Part shown: positions 25,597 to 34,745 of the stretch, in pieces
How the letters are laid out: each line of letters begins with the position of its first letter
How positions within the stretch are numbered: position 1 is the first letter of the stretch
NCBI RefSeq assembly: GCF_001544915.2
Contig: NZ_FCOE02000019.1
Location: forward strand, 82,330 to 146,329
Source of the DNA: Caballeronia pedi
GTDB taxonomy: Bacteria > Pseudomonadota > Gammaproteobacteria > Burkholderiales > Burkholderiaceae
Length of the DNA: 64,000 nt
Reading direction: 5' to 3'
Notes under the pieces: generated by a model
Seen by the model: the letters and a program-made list of their open reading frames with translations, nothing else
Told to the model about the DNA's origin: nothing
Databases searched by the model: none
Made by a program: the position numbers and the translations under genes

Positions 25597-26307
25597 CTAC
25601 CGCGAAACCTTCGCGCGATAGGCAAACCGATCCCCACGAAACAGCAACTCGGCGCAGCACAGTGCGTTGCCCTGAATATCGAACGGCGTACAGCGCACGC
25701 GCAACAGCGGCGTGCCCGGCTCCACCTTCAGCCGCCGCGCGTGGTCCTTGGTGGCCGCGATCGCGGCGCTCTCAGTGTCGACATGTTTGAGCCGATAGCC
25801 AAGCCGCTCCTCAAAGATGCTCATCACGTCGTTCGTCTCGAGATCCTCGGCAACGAGCGCCTCGATGAGCGCCGCATCCCCCATCACCATGAACAGCGCC
25901 ACCGGCACGGCATCCCACAGCCGCAACGTCGTGGCGCACACGAGCGTGTCGCCTTCCTCAAGGCCAAGCGTGCGCAGCGCAAACGGCGGCGCCGCAACCT
26001 GCCGCACCGATAGCAACTCGCCATGCGCCGTCTGGCCACGCTTGCGCGCCGCCTCGTAGAAGCCCGTCAGTTGCCCGAGATCGGACCGCTCGGCCGGACG
26101 TGTGACAAAGCTCCCCTTCCCATTGATCTTCTCGATCAGCCCGCTCGCATGCAGACCCGCGAGCGCCTGCCGGATCGTGATGCGGCTCACGCCATGTTGC
26201 GCGACGAGCTCCGCCTCCGATGGAAGCTTGACGCCCGGCGCGAGATCGTTGGAGACGATCCGCTGCCGCAACGCTTCTTCGATCTGCTTGAAACGAGGCT
26301 GTGTCAT
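25597..26307 (-). CDS. GntR-family regulator, HutC/UTRA subfamily
   Basis: 236 residues from ATG 26307 (MTQPRFKQIEE). Winged helix LKLPSEAELVAQHGVSRITIRQALAGLHASGLIEKINGKGSFV at about 30-70 (starting VKLPSEAEL), then a UTRA effector domain ending TPLLRVRCTPFDIQGNALCCAELLFRGDRFAYRAKV. UTRA domains bind small ligands such as histidine intermediates, sugars or phosphonates. It is divergent from the TauD-like dioxygenase with two matching operators between, so it very likely represses that unit and itself. Confidence 0.9.
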   Translation of the reverse strand: MTQPRFKQIEEALRQRIVSNDLAPGVKLPSEAELVAQHGVSRITIRQALAGLHASGLIEKINGKGSFVTRPAERSDLGQLTGFYEAARKRGQTAHGELLSVRQVAAPPFALRTLGLEEGDTLVCATTLRLWDAVPVALFMVMGDAALIEALVAEDLETNDVMSIFEERLGYRLKHVDTESAAIAATKDHARRLKVEPGTPLLRVRCTPFDIQGNALCCAELLFRGDRFAYRAKVSR

Positions 26308-26357
26308 GGCGCCTTTTTTCCTTTTCGATGGACGGCAACGATAAAAACCGATTGTAG

Positions 26358-26406
26358 CTGTCATGACAGGCTAGGGGTTTTGCCCGGTATACCTGTTATG
26401 ACAGGT
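26358..26406. promoter_or_regulatory. pair of GntR operators
   Basis: Two related dyads: CTGTCATGACAG, a perfect 12-bp palindrome at 26358-26369, and ACCTGTTATGACAGGT at 26391-26406, with 6-bp perfect arms. Their centres are about 35 bp apart, a little over three helical turns. They occupy the divergent promoter region of the UTRA-GntR gene and the dioxygenase gene, as expected for cooperative repression. Confidence 0.72.
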
Positions 26407-26439
26407 AGTGCGACGATTCCCGATCAACAGGAGAAAATC

Positions 26440-27348
26440 ATGCAGCAAGCCGTTTGCGCACCGAAGGCGCGCGTGCCCGATCCGTCGCCCGATGAAAGCT
26501 TGCCCTTCACCGTTGAACGCGCGACCCCGGCGATCGGCGCGTATGTCGGCGGCATCGATCTGCGCGATCCGCTCGACGAGCCGGCCTATCTCGCGCTGCG
26601 CCGCTTGCTCATCCGCTACAAGGTGCTGTTCTTCCGCGATCAGGACATCACGCCGGCGCAACACGTCGCGCTTGCGCAGCGCTTCGGCGAGCTGGAAGTG
26701 CATCCGGTTTTCGCCCATCACCCGGATCACCCGGAACTCGCCCTGTTCGACAAATCGGGCGAAAAGCGCGGCCACGAAAACATCTTTCACAGCGACGTCT
26801 CGTGGCGCGAAGTGCCGTCGATGGGCTCAATCCTGCGTTGCGTCGAATGCCCGCGCGTCGGCGGCGACACCATCTGGGTCAACATGGCGCTCGCGTATGA
26901 CAAGCTGCCCGAAGACGTGAAGACGCGCATCGCGACTTTCCAGGCGGTGCACGACCTCCTGCCGCTGTTCGGCAAGGTTCTGTCGCCCGAGCAGCGCGCG
27001 AGCGTGCGCGCGCAAAATCCGGCGGTCACGCATCCGGTCGTGCGCACGCATCCGGAATCGGGCGAAAAAATTCTCTTCGTGAACGAAGCATTCACCACGC
27101 ACTTCGCCAATTACGCCGATACCACCGCGTACCGCTTCGGCTTCGATCTCAAGCTGGCCGAAATGGACCTGCTTCAATACCTGTTCCGGCAGGCGGCCGC
27201 GCCGGAATATCAGGTGCGCCTGAAGTGGCAACCCAACACGATCGCGTTCTGGGACAACCGCGCGGCCCAGCACTACGCGGTGCAGGACTATTACCCCGCC
27301 GTGCGCCGCATGATGCGCGCGACGATCATCGGCGACCGTCCGGTCTGA
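26440..27348 (+). CDS. TauD/TfdA-family Fe(II)/2-oxoglutarate dioxygenase
   Basis: 302 residues from ATG 26440, with ACAGGAGAAAATC as ribosome site. The iron triad is visible: His117 and Asp119 (IFHSDVSW) and His278 (AQHYAV); the 2-oxoglutarate-binding Arg is near 289-294 (RRMMRATIIG). The early GAYVGGIDLRDPLD and VLFFRDQDITPAQHVALAQRFGELE blocks are standard. Relatives hydroxylate taurine, sulfonates, aryloxyacetates and similar acids, often releasing an aldehyde. The aldehyde dehydrogenase 27 bp downstream fits oxidation of such an aldehyde. Substrate unknown; no sulfur-specific genes are nearby. Confidence 0.9.
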   Translation: MQQAVCAPKARVPDPSPDESLPFTVERATPAIGAYVGGIDLRDPLDEPAYLALRRLLIRYKVLFFRDQDITPAQHVALAQRFGELEVHPVFAHHPDHPELALFDKSGEKRGHENIFHSDVSWREVPSMGSILRCVECPRVGGDTIWVNMALAYDKLPEDVKTRIATFQAVHDLLPLFGKVLSPEQRASVRAQNPAVTHPVVRTHPESGEKILFVNEAFTTHFANYADTTAYRFGFDLKLAEMDLLQYLFRQAAAPEYQVRLKWQPNTIAFWDNRAAQHYAVQDYYPAVRRMMRATIIGDRPV

Positions 27349-27374
27349 GCGCGTCGCCGCGCAATGGAGAAGCC

Positions 27375-28802
27375 ATGAAAGAGTTGAACAGGTTCTATAT
27401 CGGCGGACGATGGGTCGAGCCGGCCGTCGGCGGGCGCTTTGCCGACATCGTCAATCCCGCGACGGAAGAAGTCATCGGCCGCGTGGCGATGGGTACGAAC
27501 GCCGATGTCGAGTCCGCCGTCGCGGCGGCGCGCGCCGCCTTTCCCGTCTGGTCGCGCACGAGCGTCGAGACGCGCGCGGCGCTGCTCGGCCGCGTGATGG
27601 CGCTGTACAAGGAGCGCATCGGCGCGCTCGCCGACGCGATCACCACCGAAATGGGCGCGCCGTCCTGGCTCGCGCGCGAAAGGCAGGCGCCCGCCGGGCT
27701 CGGCCAGTTTCACGGCACGCTGACCGCGCTGCAAGGCTTCCCGTTCGTCACCGAACGCGGCACGACGCAGATCGTGCGCGAGCCGGTCGGCGTCGCGGCG
27801 CTGATCACGCCGTGGAACTGGCCGCTCAATCAGATTGCCGCGAAGGTCGCGCCCGCGCTCGCGGCGGGCTGCACCGTCGTGCTGAAGCCATCGGAAATCA
27901 CGCCGCTCGACGCCGAACTCTTCGCGGACATCCTGCACGATGCAGGCGTGCCCGCCGGCGTGTTCAACGTGCTTTACGGCGATGGCGCCGAGATCGGCGG
28001 CGCGCTCGCCCGGCATCGCGGCGTCGACATGGTGTCGATCACCGGTTCCACGCGCGCGGGCGTCGACGTCGCACTGAAGGCCGCGCCGACCGTCAAACGC
28101 GTGACGCAGGAGCTGGGCGGCAAATCACCGAATGTGATCCTCGACGACGCCGATCTGAAAAGCGCCGTATCGGGCGGCGTGATCGCCTGCATGATCAACT
28201 CCGGTCAGACCTGCATCGCGCCTACGCGCATGCTGGTGCCGAAGCATCTGTACGCGCAGGCCGTCGCGATTGCGGCGGCGACGGCGAACGCGCTGACGGT
28301 CGGCGATCCGATGCTGCCCGACACCAAAGTCGGCCCGATCTCGAATCGCCGGCAGTACGAGCGCGTGCAGCAGATGATCCAGCAGGGCATCGACGAGGGC
28401 GCGACGGCCGTCGCGGGCGGCCCTGGCCGGCCGGAAACACTGACGCGCGGCTTCTATGCGCGCCCGACCGTGTTCGCGAACGTGCATAACGACATGAGCA
28501 TCGCGCGCGAGGAAATTTTCGGGCCTGTCGTCGTGATGATTTCGTACGCGACCGAGGACGAAGCCATCGAGATCGCCAACGATACGGATTTCGGGCTCGC
28601 AGCCTATGTTTCGTCGGCCGACCCGGCGCGCGCGCGGCGCGTGGCGGCACGTCTGCGCGCGGGCGCGGTGATGCTCAACGGCGCGACGATCGACCTGAAC
28701 GCGCCGTTCGGCGGCTACAAGAGCTCCGGCAACGGCCGCGAGTTCGGTGAACACGGACTGTCCGAATTCCTCGAAACGAAGTCGATCGCGGGCTGCGCAT
28801 AA
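27375..28802 (+). CDS. NAD(P)+-dependent aldehyde dehydrogenase
   Basis: 475 residues, full length for the superfamily. Catalytic Asn148 (TPWNWPLNQ), Glu246 (TQELGGKSPN) and nucleophile Cys280 (NSGQTC) are present, as are the Rossmann segment ITGSTRAG and the C-terminal NGATIDLNAPFGGYKSSGNGREFGEHG. It oxidises an aldehyde to the acid. It follows the TauD-type gene in the same direction with GGAGAAGCC as ribosome site, so it probably processes the dioxygenase product. It is also the only aldehyde dehydrogenase in the window, but it is too distant to assign to the hydroxyproline pathway. Confidence 0.9.
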   Translation: MKELNRFYIGGRWVEPAVGGRFADIVNPATEEVIGRVAMGTNADVESAVAAARAAFPVWSRTSVETRAALLGRVMALYKERIGALADAITTEMGAPSWLARERQAPAGLGQFHGTLTALQGFPFVTERGTTQIVREPVGVAALITPWNWPLNQIAAKVAPALAAGCTVVLKPSEITPLDAELFADILHDAGVPAGVFNVLYGDGAEIGGALARHRGVDMVSITGSTRAGVDVALKAAPTVKRVTQELGGKSPNVILDDADLKSAVSGGVIACMINSGQTCIAPTRMLVPKHLYAQAVAIAAATANALTVGDPMLPDTKVGPISNRRQYERVQQMIQQGIDEGATAVAGGPGRPETLTRGFYARPTVFANVHNDMSIAREEIFGPVVVMISYATEDEAIEIANDTDFGLAAYVSSADPARARRVAARLRAGAVMLNGATIDLNAPFGGYKSSGNGREFGEHGLSEFLETKSIAGCA

Positions 28803-28810
28803 GCAAATCG

Positions 28811-28840
28811 CCTCGCGCCGTGGCTGGAACCGGCGCGGGG
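28811..28840. terminator. possible bidirectional hairpin between convergent genes
   Basis: CCTCGCGCCG pairs with CGGCGCGGGG (10 bp, one G-U) around a 10-nt loop, between the aldehyde dehydrogenase and BON-domain genes, which converge. There is no T run on either side, so it may only slow polymerase or protect message ends. Confidence 0.35.
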
Positions 28841-28871
28841 CGACAAAGAAAGCGGTTGGATCAGAACGTCG

Positions 28872-29231
28872 TCAGAACGTCGAAAGCGTCAGCGTATTGC
28901 GCACTGACTTCACGCCTTGCACGCCTTGCGTGACGCGCGTCGCCTGTTCGATCTGCGCCTCTTCGGGCACCCAGCCTTCCAGGATCACGTCGCCATTGGT
29001 CGCGCGCACCGTGACGCCGTTCGCGCGCATCCCTTTCGCCTTGGCGAGCGCGGTGAGAATGCGCCGGCGCAACGCGCGATCGGCTGCTTTGGCTGATGTC
29101 TTGCCCGCGCTCGCAGCGGACGTCGCCGCCGATGCGACAGGCGTCGAAGCCGTCTCCTGCGCGTGAACGTACAAAGAAGCGCTGAGCGCGGCGAGCGCGA
29201 CCATCAGCTTGCCAGTTCGAATGAATTTCAT
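28872..29231 (-). CDS. exported BON-domain protein
   Basis: 119 residues from ATG 29231 (MKFIRTGKLM); an in-frame ATG at 29249 would add six residues. A signal peptide is clear (LMVALAALSASLYVHA), followed by an Ala/Ser/Thr linker and one BON domain from about residue 50 (RRRILTALAKAKGMRANGVTVRATNGDVILEGWVPEEAQ ... VKSVRNTLTL). BON domains in OsmY-like periplasmic proteins bind phospholipid and help envelope integrity under stress. It lies 106 bp downstream of the porin remnant on the same strand. Confidence 0.82.
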   Translation of the reverse strand: MKFIRTGKLMVALAALSASLYVHAQETASTPVASAATSAASAGKTSAKAADRALRRRILTALAKAKGMRANGVTVRATNGDVILEGWVPEEAQIEQATRVTQGVQGVKSVRNTLTLSTF

Positions 29232-29337
29232 AGTGTTGTTGGTTGCCATGATCGTTGTAACGATGTCCGAAGCGATGAAACCCGACATGCGCACTTCGCC
29301 GCGCCCGCAAGCCCGGACGAAGCGCGCCGGAGGTGAA

Positions 29338-30453
29338 TCAGAAACGATGCGACACGCCGACGCCCACGAGCGTCTGCTTCTCGCCCGGCCCGATCGCCGT
29401 AAGGCCGGGCCAGGTCGTCGTCGCGAGTCCGTTGTTCTTCATGTAGCCCGCGCGCGCATAGAAGGACGTGCGCTTCGAGATGTTGTGATCCGCGCCCACC
29501 TAGATGCCCCACGTGTTGTCGTGCACGCCACGCACGAGCCGCTGGAAGCCTGCGATTTCGATGGCGTCGACGGGCGTCGCCTGGATCGTCGCCCCGAGTT
29601 CCGCGACGCTGAACGGATGCGCCGCATTCAGGCGCGCGGCGACCGAACCGGCCGCCGGGTCTTCCGGCTTGTGATACGTGTAATTGAATTGCAGATTCAC
29701 GATGCCGATGCGGTAAGCGAGCGCGCCGGTGTAATGCTCGACCGAGACGGTATTAACCGCGGCGGGCAAGCCCGGAATGTTCTTCGAGCCCGGATGCTGG
29801 AACTGGTAGGACAGGCCCACATACAGGCCATAACCCGAGTACGTTCCGGCGACGTCCAGCATGTTGCCGGTCGTCTGCGGATACGGCTGCGTGACGGAAG
29901 CGGCGAGCGCATACATGCCCCACAACTGAAAGCCGCTGAGATTGGGCGACTTGTAGACGATCGCGTTGCTCGAACGGCCGCCGCCGGTCTGCGTGGCCAT
30001 TGTGTTGCGGTCGAAGGTCGTCGACGACGCCGCGAGCGGCGAGAGCACTTCGTTCGCGCGGAACGGATCGGTCGGGTAGAGCGACCAGAACGTCGGCTGA
30101 TATTGCCTGCCGAGCGACAGCGAACCGTACTTCTCGTGCGTCAGGCCGACCCACGCCTGGCGATAGAACATCGCGGAGGAATCCGCGAAGAACGTGCCGT
30201 TGTTGATGTTGTAGCCGTTTTCGAGCGTGAAGACCGCCTTGAGGCCGCCGCCGAGATCCTCGCTGCCTTTCAGGCCGACCATCGAGCCGCTGTTGCCGCC
30301 GCTTCGCATCGACCAGGACTGTGTGCCGCCGTTGTTGAACCACTGAACAAATGCATCGGCGACGCCGTAGAGCGTGACGCTGGATTGCGCCGCCGCGCTG
30401 CCGGCCGCAACCGCGAGCGCCGCGCCGGCAACGCTCTTCGTGATGAAACGCAT
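29338..30453 (-). pseudogene. Gram-negative trimeric porin, interrupted by a nonsense codon
   Basis: The reading frame from ATG 30453 (MRFITKSVAGAALAVAAGSAAAQ signal, then SSVTLYGVADAF) runs 317 codons to a TAG at 29500-29502. The same frame then continues for 53 more codons, VGADHNISKRTSFYARAGYMKNNG to LVGVGVSHRF, ending in the terminal Phe needed for assembly into the outer membrane. Thus a normal 371-residue Burkholderia-type general porin is broken by a single in-frame stop, probably a former Tyr or Gln codon. The truncated product lacks the last strands and should not insert. A sequencing error is the main alternative. Confidence 0.85.
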
Positions 30454-30778
30454 GAGTGTCTCCTCGTTGTGGGTGTCTGGTCTGCCCGGCGCGCGCGATC
30501 GCGTCGCGCAACGCACACCGATGCCGCGCCGACCCATTCCGATGGAGTGTTGCAGCCGGGGACGAACGCATCACTACCCGAAGCGAGTAGGCGCGGGAAT
30601 ACCCGCATTCGATCGCTAATTGATTCGTTGCACCGACTATCACTCGCTCGGCTCACAGACAAGTGCTTTGTTCCTATAAACGCAGGAGTGCGAGATACAC
30701 ATGTTCCCTAGCGGGCAGCGTGCGTCCTGAGCGCTAGAATCATCGGTAGAGGCCCACAATGAATGACGCAGGTGTTTG
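30454..30778. other. divergent region between porin and MalT-like regulator
   Basis: 325 bp containing both promoters. A GAGGAGACACTC ribosome site precedes the porin start. I saw no gene, and only short weak dyads that I would not name. Confidence 0.5.
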
Positions 30779-33586
30779 ATGACCGAAACAATCATCCTTC
30801 GCAATCCGAATAATGGCATCGGCGACTCAGCCGCGCCGCCCATTGCGTGTGCGTCGCCGCGCGTGTCGACGCTGGTGCTGGGCCGCGAGCGGCTCGTCGC
30901 GCAACTCGTCGAGGCGCGCCGCAAGCGCTGCATCGTCGTGCAGGGCCCGGCGGGCTATGGCAAGACCACCGCGCTCATCGCGTGGCGCGAGGCGCTCTAT
31001 CCGCTCGCGTTTCAGGTGGCGTGGCTCACGCTCTCCGACGAAATCGACGACCTCGCCCGCTTTCTCGACGCGCTCGCCGCGAGCCTCGCGCAAGTCGATC
31101 CGGCGATGTCGCGCGACGCAGCGCTGCTCGGCGGCCGCGGCATGGACGACGAAGCGATCGAGCGCACGATCATCGCGCTGGTGCGCGGCATCGCCAGCCG
31201 TCAGGGCGATCTGGTGCTGGTGCTCGACGATCTGCATCGCCTGACGGAGCGGCGCTGTCATCGGTCGCTTCAGTGGCTGCTCGACTACGCGCCGCCGAAT
31301 CTGCATGTCGTGCTCGCGTCGCGCGGGGCGATTCCGCTTTCGATCGGGCGCATCCGCGATGCGGGCCTGCTCCTCGAACTCGACCTGCGCGATCTGCGCT
31401 TTTCGATGGCGGAATCCAGAGCGTTTCTCAAGTCGCAATGCCCGGAGATCGGACCGCGCGAGGCCCGCCAGATGCACGAACTGACCGACGGCTGGGTCGC
31501 CGGCCTGCAACTGATGGTGGTCGGCGCGAGGCGCAGGAAAGCTGTCGAGGCGCAGCACGCGCCCGACGATACGCTCGCGGACACGCAACTCCTCGATGCC
31601 CACACCTTCGCGGAATATTTCGAGCGCGAAGTGCTGTCGCGGCTCGCGGCGAGCGAAGTCGAGCTGCTCGTGCGCATGGCCGTGTGCGAACGGCTCTGCG
31701 CGCCGCTGTGCGCCGCGCTGCTCGGCGGCACGGACCATTCCGGCGACGTGCTGAAACTGCTCGCGCGCCTCGAAAGCGACAATCTCTTTCTCGTGCCCGC
31801 CGGTCACGATGCGCACCACGCGTGGTATCGGCTGAATCCGCTGTTTCGCGAGACCCTGCTCGAACGTTTCCGCGCGCGCGGCGAGGCGCAGCGGCGGCAG
31901 GTGCATTGCGCGGCGTGGCGCTGGTTCCAGGCGCACGATCACGCCGATGAAGCCGTGCGCCACGCCATGCTCGCCGGCGAACCCGCGGCGGCGGCGGATC
32001 TGGTCGCCCGCATCGCGCGCAGTCTCCAGTTGCGCGGCGACTTGCGCAAGGTCGTCGCGCTGATGCGTCTGTTGCCGCAAGCGGAGATTCAGGCGCGCGT
32101 TGGCCTGCGGCTCTGGATGATCCATCTGCATCTCTACGCGCGCGAGTTCGACGCTTGCGCGAGCTCGATCGAGCGCGTGGCCAGCGATCTCGCGCCCGAC
32201 GACGCCCATTCGCGCTATCGCCTGACGCTGCTGCACGCGGCGCTCGCAGTGCAGCGCGACGATCTCGACGCCGCCACTGAACTGCTGCCGCTTCTGCGCG
32301 CGCTGCCGCACGACGCGCAGGGCATCACCGTGGGCGCGCGCAACAATCTGCTCTCGTGGATCCATGCGCGGCGCAGCGATTTCGACGAAGCGCGTCGCGT
32401 CCAGACGGACCGCGCGCCCGCGTTGCCCGACGGCACGCCGATCATGGGTACGTCGGCTGGCGTATTGAGCGGGCGCGCGCTCGCGGGCTTCAGCCATCTG
32501 CTGCAAGGCGATCTGCTCCAGACCGAGCGCGTGTGCCGCGATGTGCTGTACGAAGCCGAACAGCGCGGCAGCGCAGCAGCCGAAGCGTCCGCGCTCGCCG
32601 CGGCCTTGCTCGGCGAAGCGCTCTATGAAGCGGGCGAGGCGGATCAGGCGCTCATACTGCTCGAAGAACGCCTCGACGTAATCGAGCGCGTCTCGTTTCC
32701 GGACTCGGTGATGAGCGTGCTGACGGTGCTGTCTTCGTCGCATTGGCTCGCGGGTCATCGGCTCGACGCGATCGCGTGTCTCGATCGGCTCGAAGACTAC
32801 GCGGTGCGGCACGATCTGCGCCGCGTGCTCGCCCATTGCCTGGCGCTGCGGGTCCGGCGCGATCTGCAACGCGGCCAGTTCGACGCCGCTCAGGCGCATT
32901 TGGCGCGGCTCGACGCGCTGGCGGCGCGCGCCGCGTCGCACATGTCGGCGGCGGCAGCGGCGGAATTTCAGGTGGTCGCGCAGCAGGCGCACGTCGATTG
33001 GCGGCTCGCCCACGAAGACTACGACGCCGCGGCGCATGCGCTCTCGCCGCTGATCGACTCATGCCGCGAGCGCGGCTGGCAACGGCGGCTCGCGTTCCTC
33101 GAAGCGCAGAAGGCCGTCGCGGCGCACGGGCTCGGCGACGCGAGTTCGGCGCGCAAGCTGATGTTGTCGGCGATGCGCCTCGGGCATCGTCTCGGTCTCG
33201 TGCGCACGCTGCTCGACGCCGATCCCGCCGTGCCGGATCTGATCGTTCGCGTGAGCAACGACGCATCGCAAGACGCCGTGCTGCAGTTCTACGCGGACCG
33301 CCTGCGCGATGCGCACGTCCGCGCCGCCGCGGCACAGTCCGCATCGACGAAACCGAAAGCACGTTCCGGCGACGCGAAAGCGCACGACATTCTGAGCGCG
33401 CGCGAGACGAAAGTACTGAGCCTGCTGGCGCAAGCGCTGCCGAACAAGAAGATCGCCCGGACGATGGGTATTTCGCCCGAGACGGTCAAATGGCACCTGA
33501 AGAACATCTACAGCAAGCTAGGCGTATCGAGCCGTGATGAAGCCGTTGCGCGTTCGCGGGATCTCGCGCTGGGCGATGGCGCGTGA
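30779..33586 (+). CDS. MalT-like LuxR-family STAND ATPase regulator
   Basis: 935 residues from ATG 30779. P-loop GPAGYGKTT at 56-64 and Walker B LVLVLDDLH near 150 define the signal-transduction ATPase; a winged-helix part and a long helical, TPR-like sensor region (about 330-840) follow; the C-terminus is a LuxR helix-turn-helix, LSARETKVLSLLAQALPNKKIARTMG then VKWHLKNIYSKLGVSSRDEAV. MalT-type proteins oligomerise on inducer and ATP and activate transcription. It adjoins the acyl-CoA dehydrogenase genes, with which it overlaps at the 3' end by 79 bp, so it is the obvious candidate regulator of that cluster. Confidence 0.92.
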   Translation: MTETIILRNPNNGIGDSAAPPIACASPRVSTLVLGRERLVAQLVEARRKRCIVVQGPAGYGKTTALIAWREALYPLAFQVAWLTLSDEIDDLARFLDALAASLAQVDPAMSRDAALLGGRGMDDEAIERTIIALVRGIASRQGDLVLVLDDLHRLTERRCHRSLQWLLDYAPPNLHVVLASRGAIPLSIGRIRDAGLLLELDLRDLRFSMAESRAFLKSQCPEIGPREARQMHELTDGWVAGLQLMVVGARRRKAVEAQHAPDDTLADTQLLDAHTFAEYFEREVLSRLAASEVELLVRMAVCERLCAPLCAALLGGTDHSGDVLKLLARLESDNLFLVPAGHDAHHAWYRLNPLFRETLLERFRARGEAQRRQVHCAAWRWFQAHDHADEAVRHAMLAGEPAAAADLVARIARSLQLRGDLRKVVALMRLLPQAEIQARVGLRLWMIHLHLYAREFDACASSIERVASDLAPDDAHSRYRLTLLHAALAVQRDDLDAATELLPLLRALPHDAQGITVGARNNLLSWIHARRSDFDEARRVQTDRAPALPDGTPIMGTSAGVLSGRALAGFSHLLQGDLLQTERVCRDVLYEAEQRGSAAAEASALAAALLGEALYEAGEADQALILLEERLDVIERVSFPDSVMSVLTVLSSSHWLAGHRLDAIACLDRLEDYAVRHDLRRVLAHCLALRVRRDLQRGQFDAAQAHLARLDALAARAASHMSAAAAAEFQVVAQQAHVDWRLAHEDYDAAAHALSPLIDSCRERGWQRRLAFLEAQKAVAAHGLGDASSARKLMLSAMRLGHRLGLVRTLLDADPAVPDLIVRVSNDASQDAVLQFYADRLRDAHVRAAAAQSASTKPKARSGDAKAHDILSARETKVLSLLAQALPNKKIARTMGISPETVKWHLKNIYSKLGVSSRDEAVARSRDLALGDGA

Positions 33587-34728
33587 TCCCCTCGAACGTT
33601 CGAATCGAGTGGCAGATTCGCGAGCACATCGGCGTGAAAATCGGCATCGCCGAGGCGCAGCGACGCCGCCGTCAGATATTTGAAGTAGTCGCCGACAGCC
33701 AGCTCCGCCGTCACGCCCATGCCGCCGTGCAACTGCACGGCCTGCTCGCCGATGAACCGCGCCGCGCGGCTCACGATCAGCTTCGCCGACGAGATCATGC
33801 GGCGCCGCTCGGTCGCGTCCGTTTCCTCGATGGCGGATGCGGCCAGATGCGCCATCGACAGCGCGAGTTCCTTCTGTACGAGCATGTCCGCCACGCGATG
33901 GCGCAGCGCCTGAAAGCGTCCGAGCGCCTGCCCGAACTGCTTGCGCGTGCACAGATACTCGGAAGTCATCTCGATCAGACGTTCCATTGCGCCCGCGCTG
34001 GCTGCGCACGATGCCGCGATGCCCAGCTCCAGCGCCGCTTCGAGCATCGCTTGCCCGCGCGCGCCGTCGCCGAGCATCGCCCGTTGCGGCACGCGCACCG
34101 CTTCCAGCGTGACTTCGGCGGCGCGCTCGCCATCGAGCGTCGGATAAGCGCGCACTGTCACGCCCGCCGCCGATGCCGGCACGATGAACAGCGACACGGC
34201 CTGAATGGACGCATTCCACGCCGATACGATCAGCGAATCCGCAGCCCCGCCGTGCCACACGTGCGCCTTGCAGCCATCGAGGACGAAGCCGTCATCCTGC
34301 GCGCGCGCCATGGTCGACGGACGTGCATAGTCGTAGCGGTTCTCCGGTTCCTGATACGCGAGCGTCACGATCTCGCGGCCCTCGGCCATCGCGGGCAACC
34401 ATGCTTGCCGCTGCGCATCCGTTCCGAAACGTTGAATCAGACCGGCCGCCATCACCGCGCAGGGAATCAGCGGCTCGGGAAGCAGCGCGCGTCCGGCTTC
34501 GAACTGCACGGCGAAGATGTCGGTTGCGGTGCCGTCGAAACCGCCGTAGTCGGAGGCGATCGTCAGTCCGAGCACGCCGAATTCCGCATAGGTGCGCCAC
34601 GCATCGCGGCTGAAGCCGTCAGGATGGCGCACCGCATTGCGGCGCGCGTCGATCGGGTAGCGTTCCTCGGTGAAGCGTCTCAGGCTGTCCGCGAGTTGAC
34701 GCTGCTCGTCGCTGTATGAAAAGTCCAT
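33508..34728 (-). CDS. acyl-CoA dehydrogenase, small subunit type (PimD-like)
   Basis: 406 residues from ATG 34728 (MDFSYSDEQRQLADSLRRF). The fold is that of acyl-CoA dehydrogenases, with FAD-binding TSEYLCTRKQFGQALGRFQALRHRVADM and LHGGMGVTAELAVGDYFK. The FAD/substrate segment reads TLAYQEPENRYDYARPST, unlike the usual TEPxxGSD, as in the second subunits of heteromeric enzymes such as pimeloyl-CoA dehydrogenase. It starts 17 bp after the paralogous large-subunit gene. The last 30 residues, Ser/Arg-rich, lie antisense to the HTH-coding end of the MalT-like gene and are probably not part of the fold. Confidence 0.85.
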   Translation of the reverse strand: MDFSYSDEQRQLADSLRRFTEERYPIDARRNAVRHPDGFSRDAWRTYAEFGVLGLTIASDYGGFDGTATDIFAVQFEAGRALLPEPLIPCAVMAAGLIQRFGTDAQRQAWLPAMAEGREIVTLAYQEPENRYDYARPSTMARAQDDGFVLDGCKAHVWHGGAADSLIVSAWNASIQAVSLFIVPASAAGVTVRAYPTLDGERAAEVTLEAVRVPQRAMLGDGARGQAMLEAALELGIAASCAASAGAMERLIEMTSEYLCTRKQFGQALGRFQALRHRVADMLVQKELALSMAHLAASAIEETDATERRRMISSAKLIVSRAARFIGEQAVQLHGGMGVTAELAVGDYFKYLTAASLRLGDADFHADVLANLPLDSNVRGDHAPSPSARSRERATASSRLDTPSLL

Positions 34729-34745
34729 CTTTACGTCTGCCCGTT

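Noticed and set aside
27375..28802. Aldehyde dehydrogenase as the missing 2-oxoglutarate semialdehyde dehydrogenase
   Set aside because: It lies 17 kb from the hydroxyproline genes, next to and co-directional with a TauD-type gene under a different regulator.
30827..33037. Very long minus-strand open frame opposite the MalT-like gene
   Set aside because: No recognisable domain and Arg/Gln/His-rich composition typical of antisense shadow; the plus strand holds P-loop and HTH motifs.
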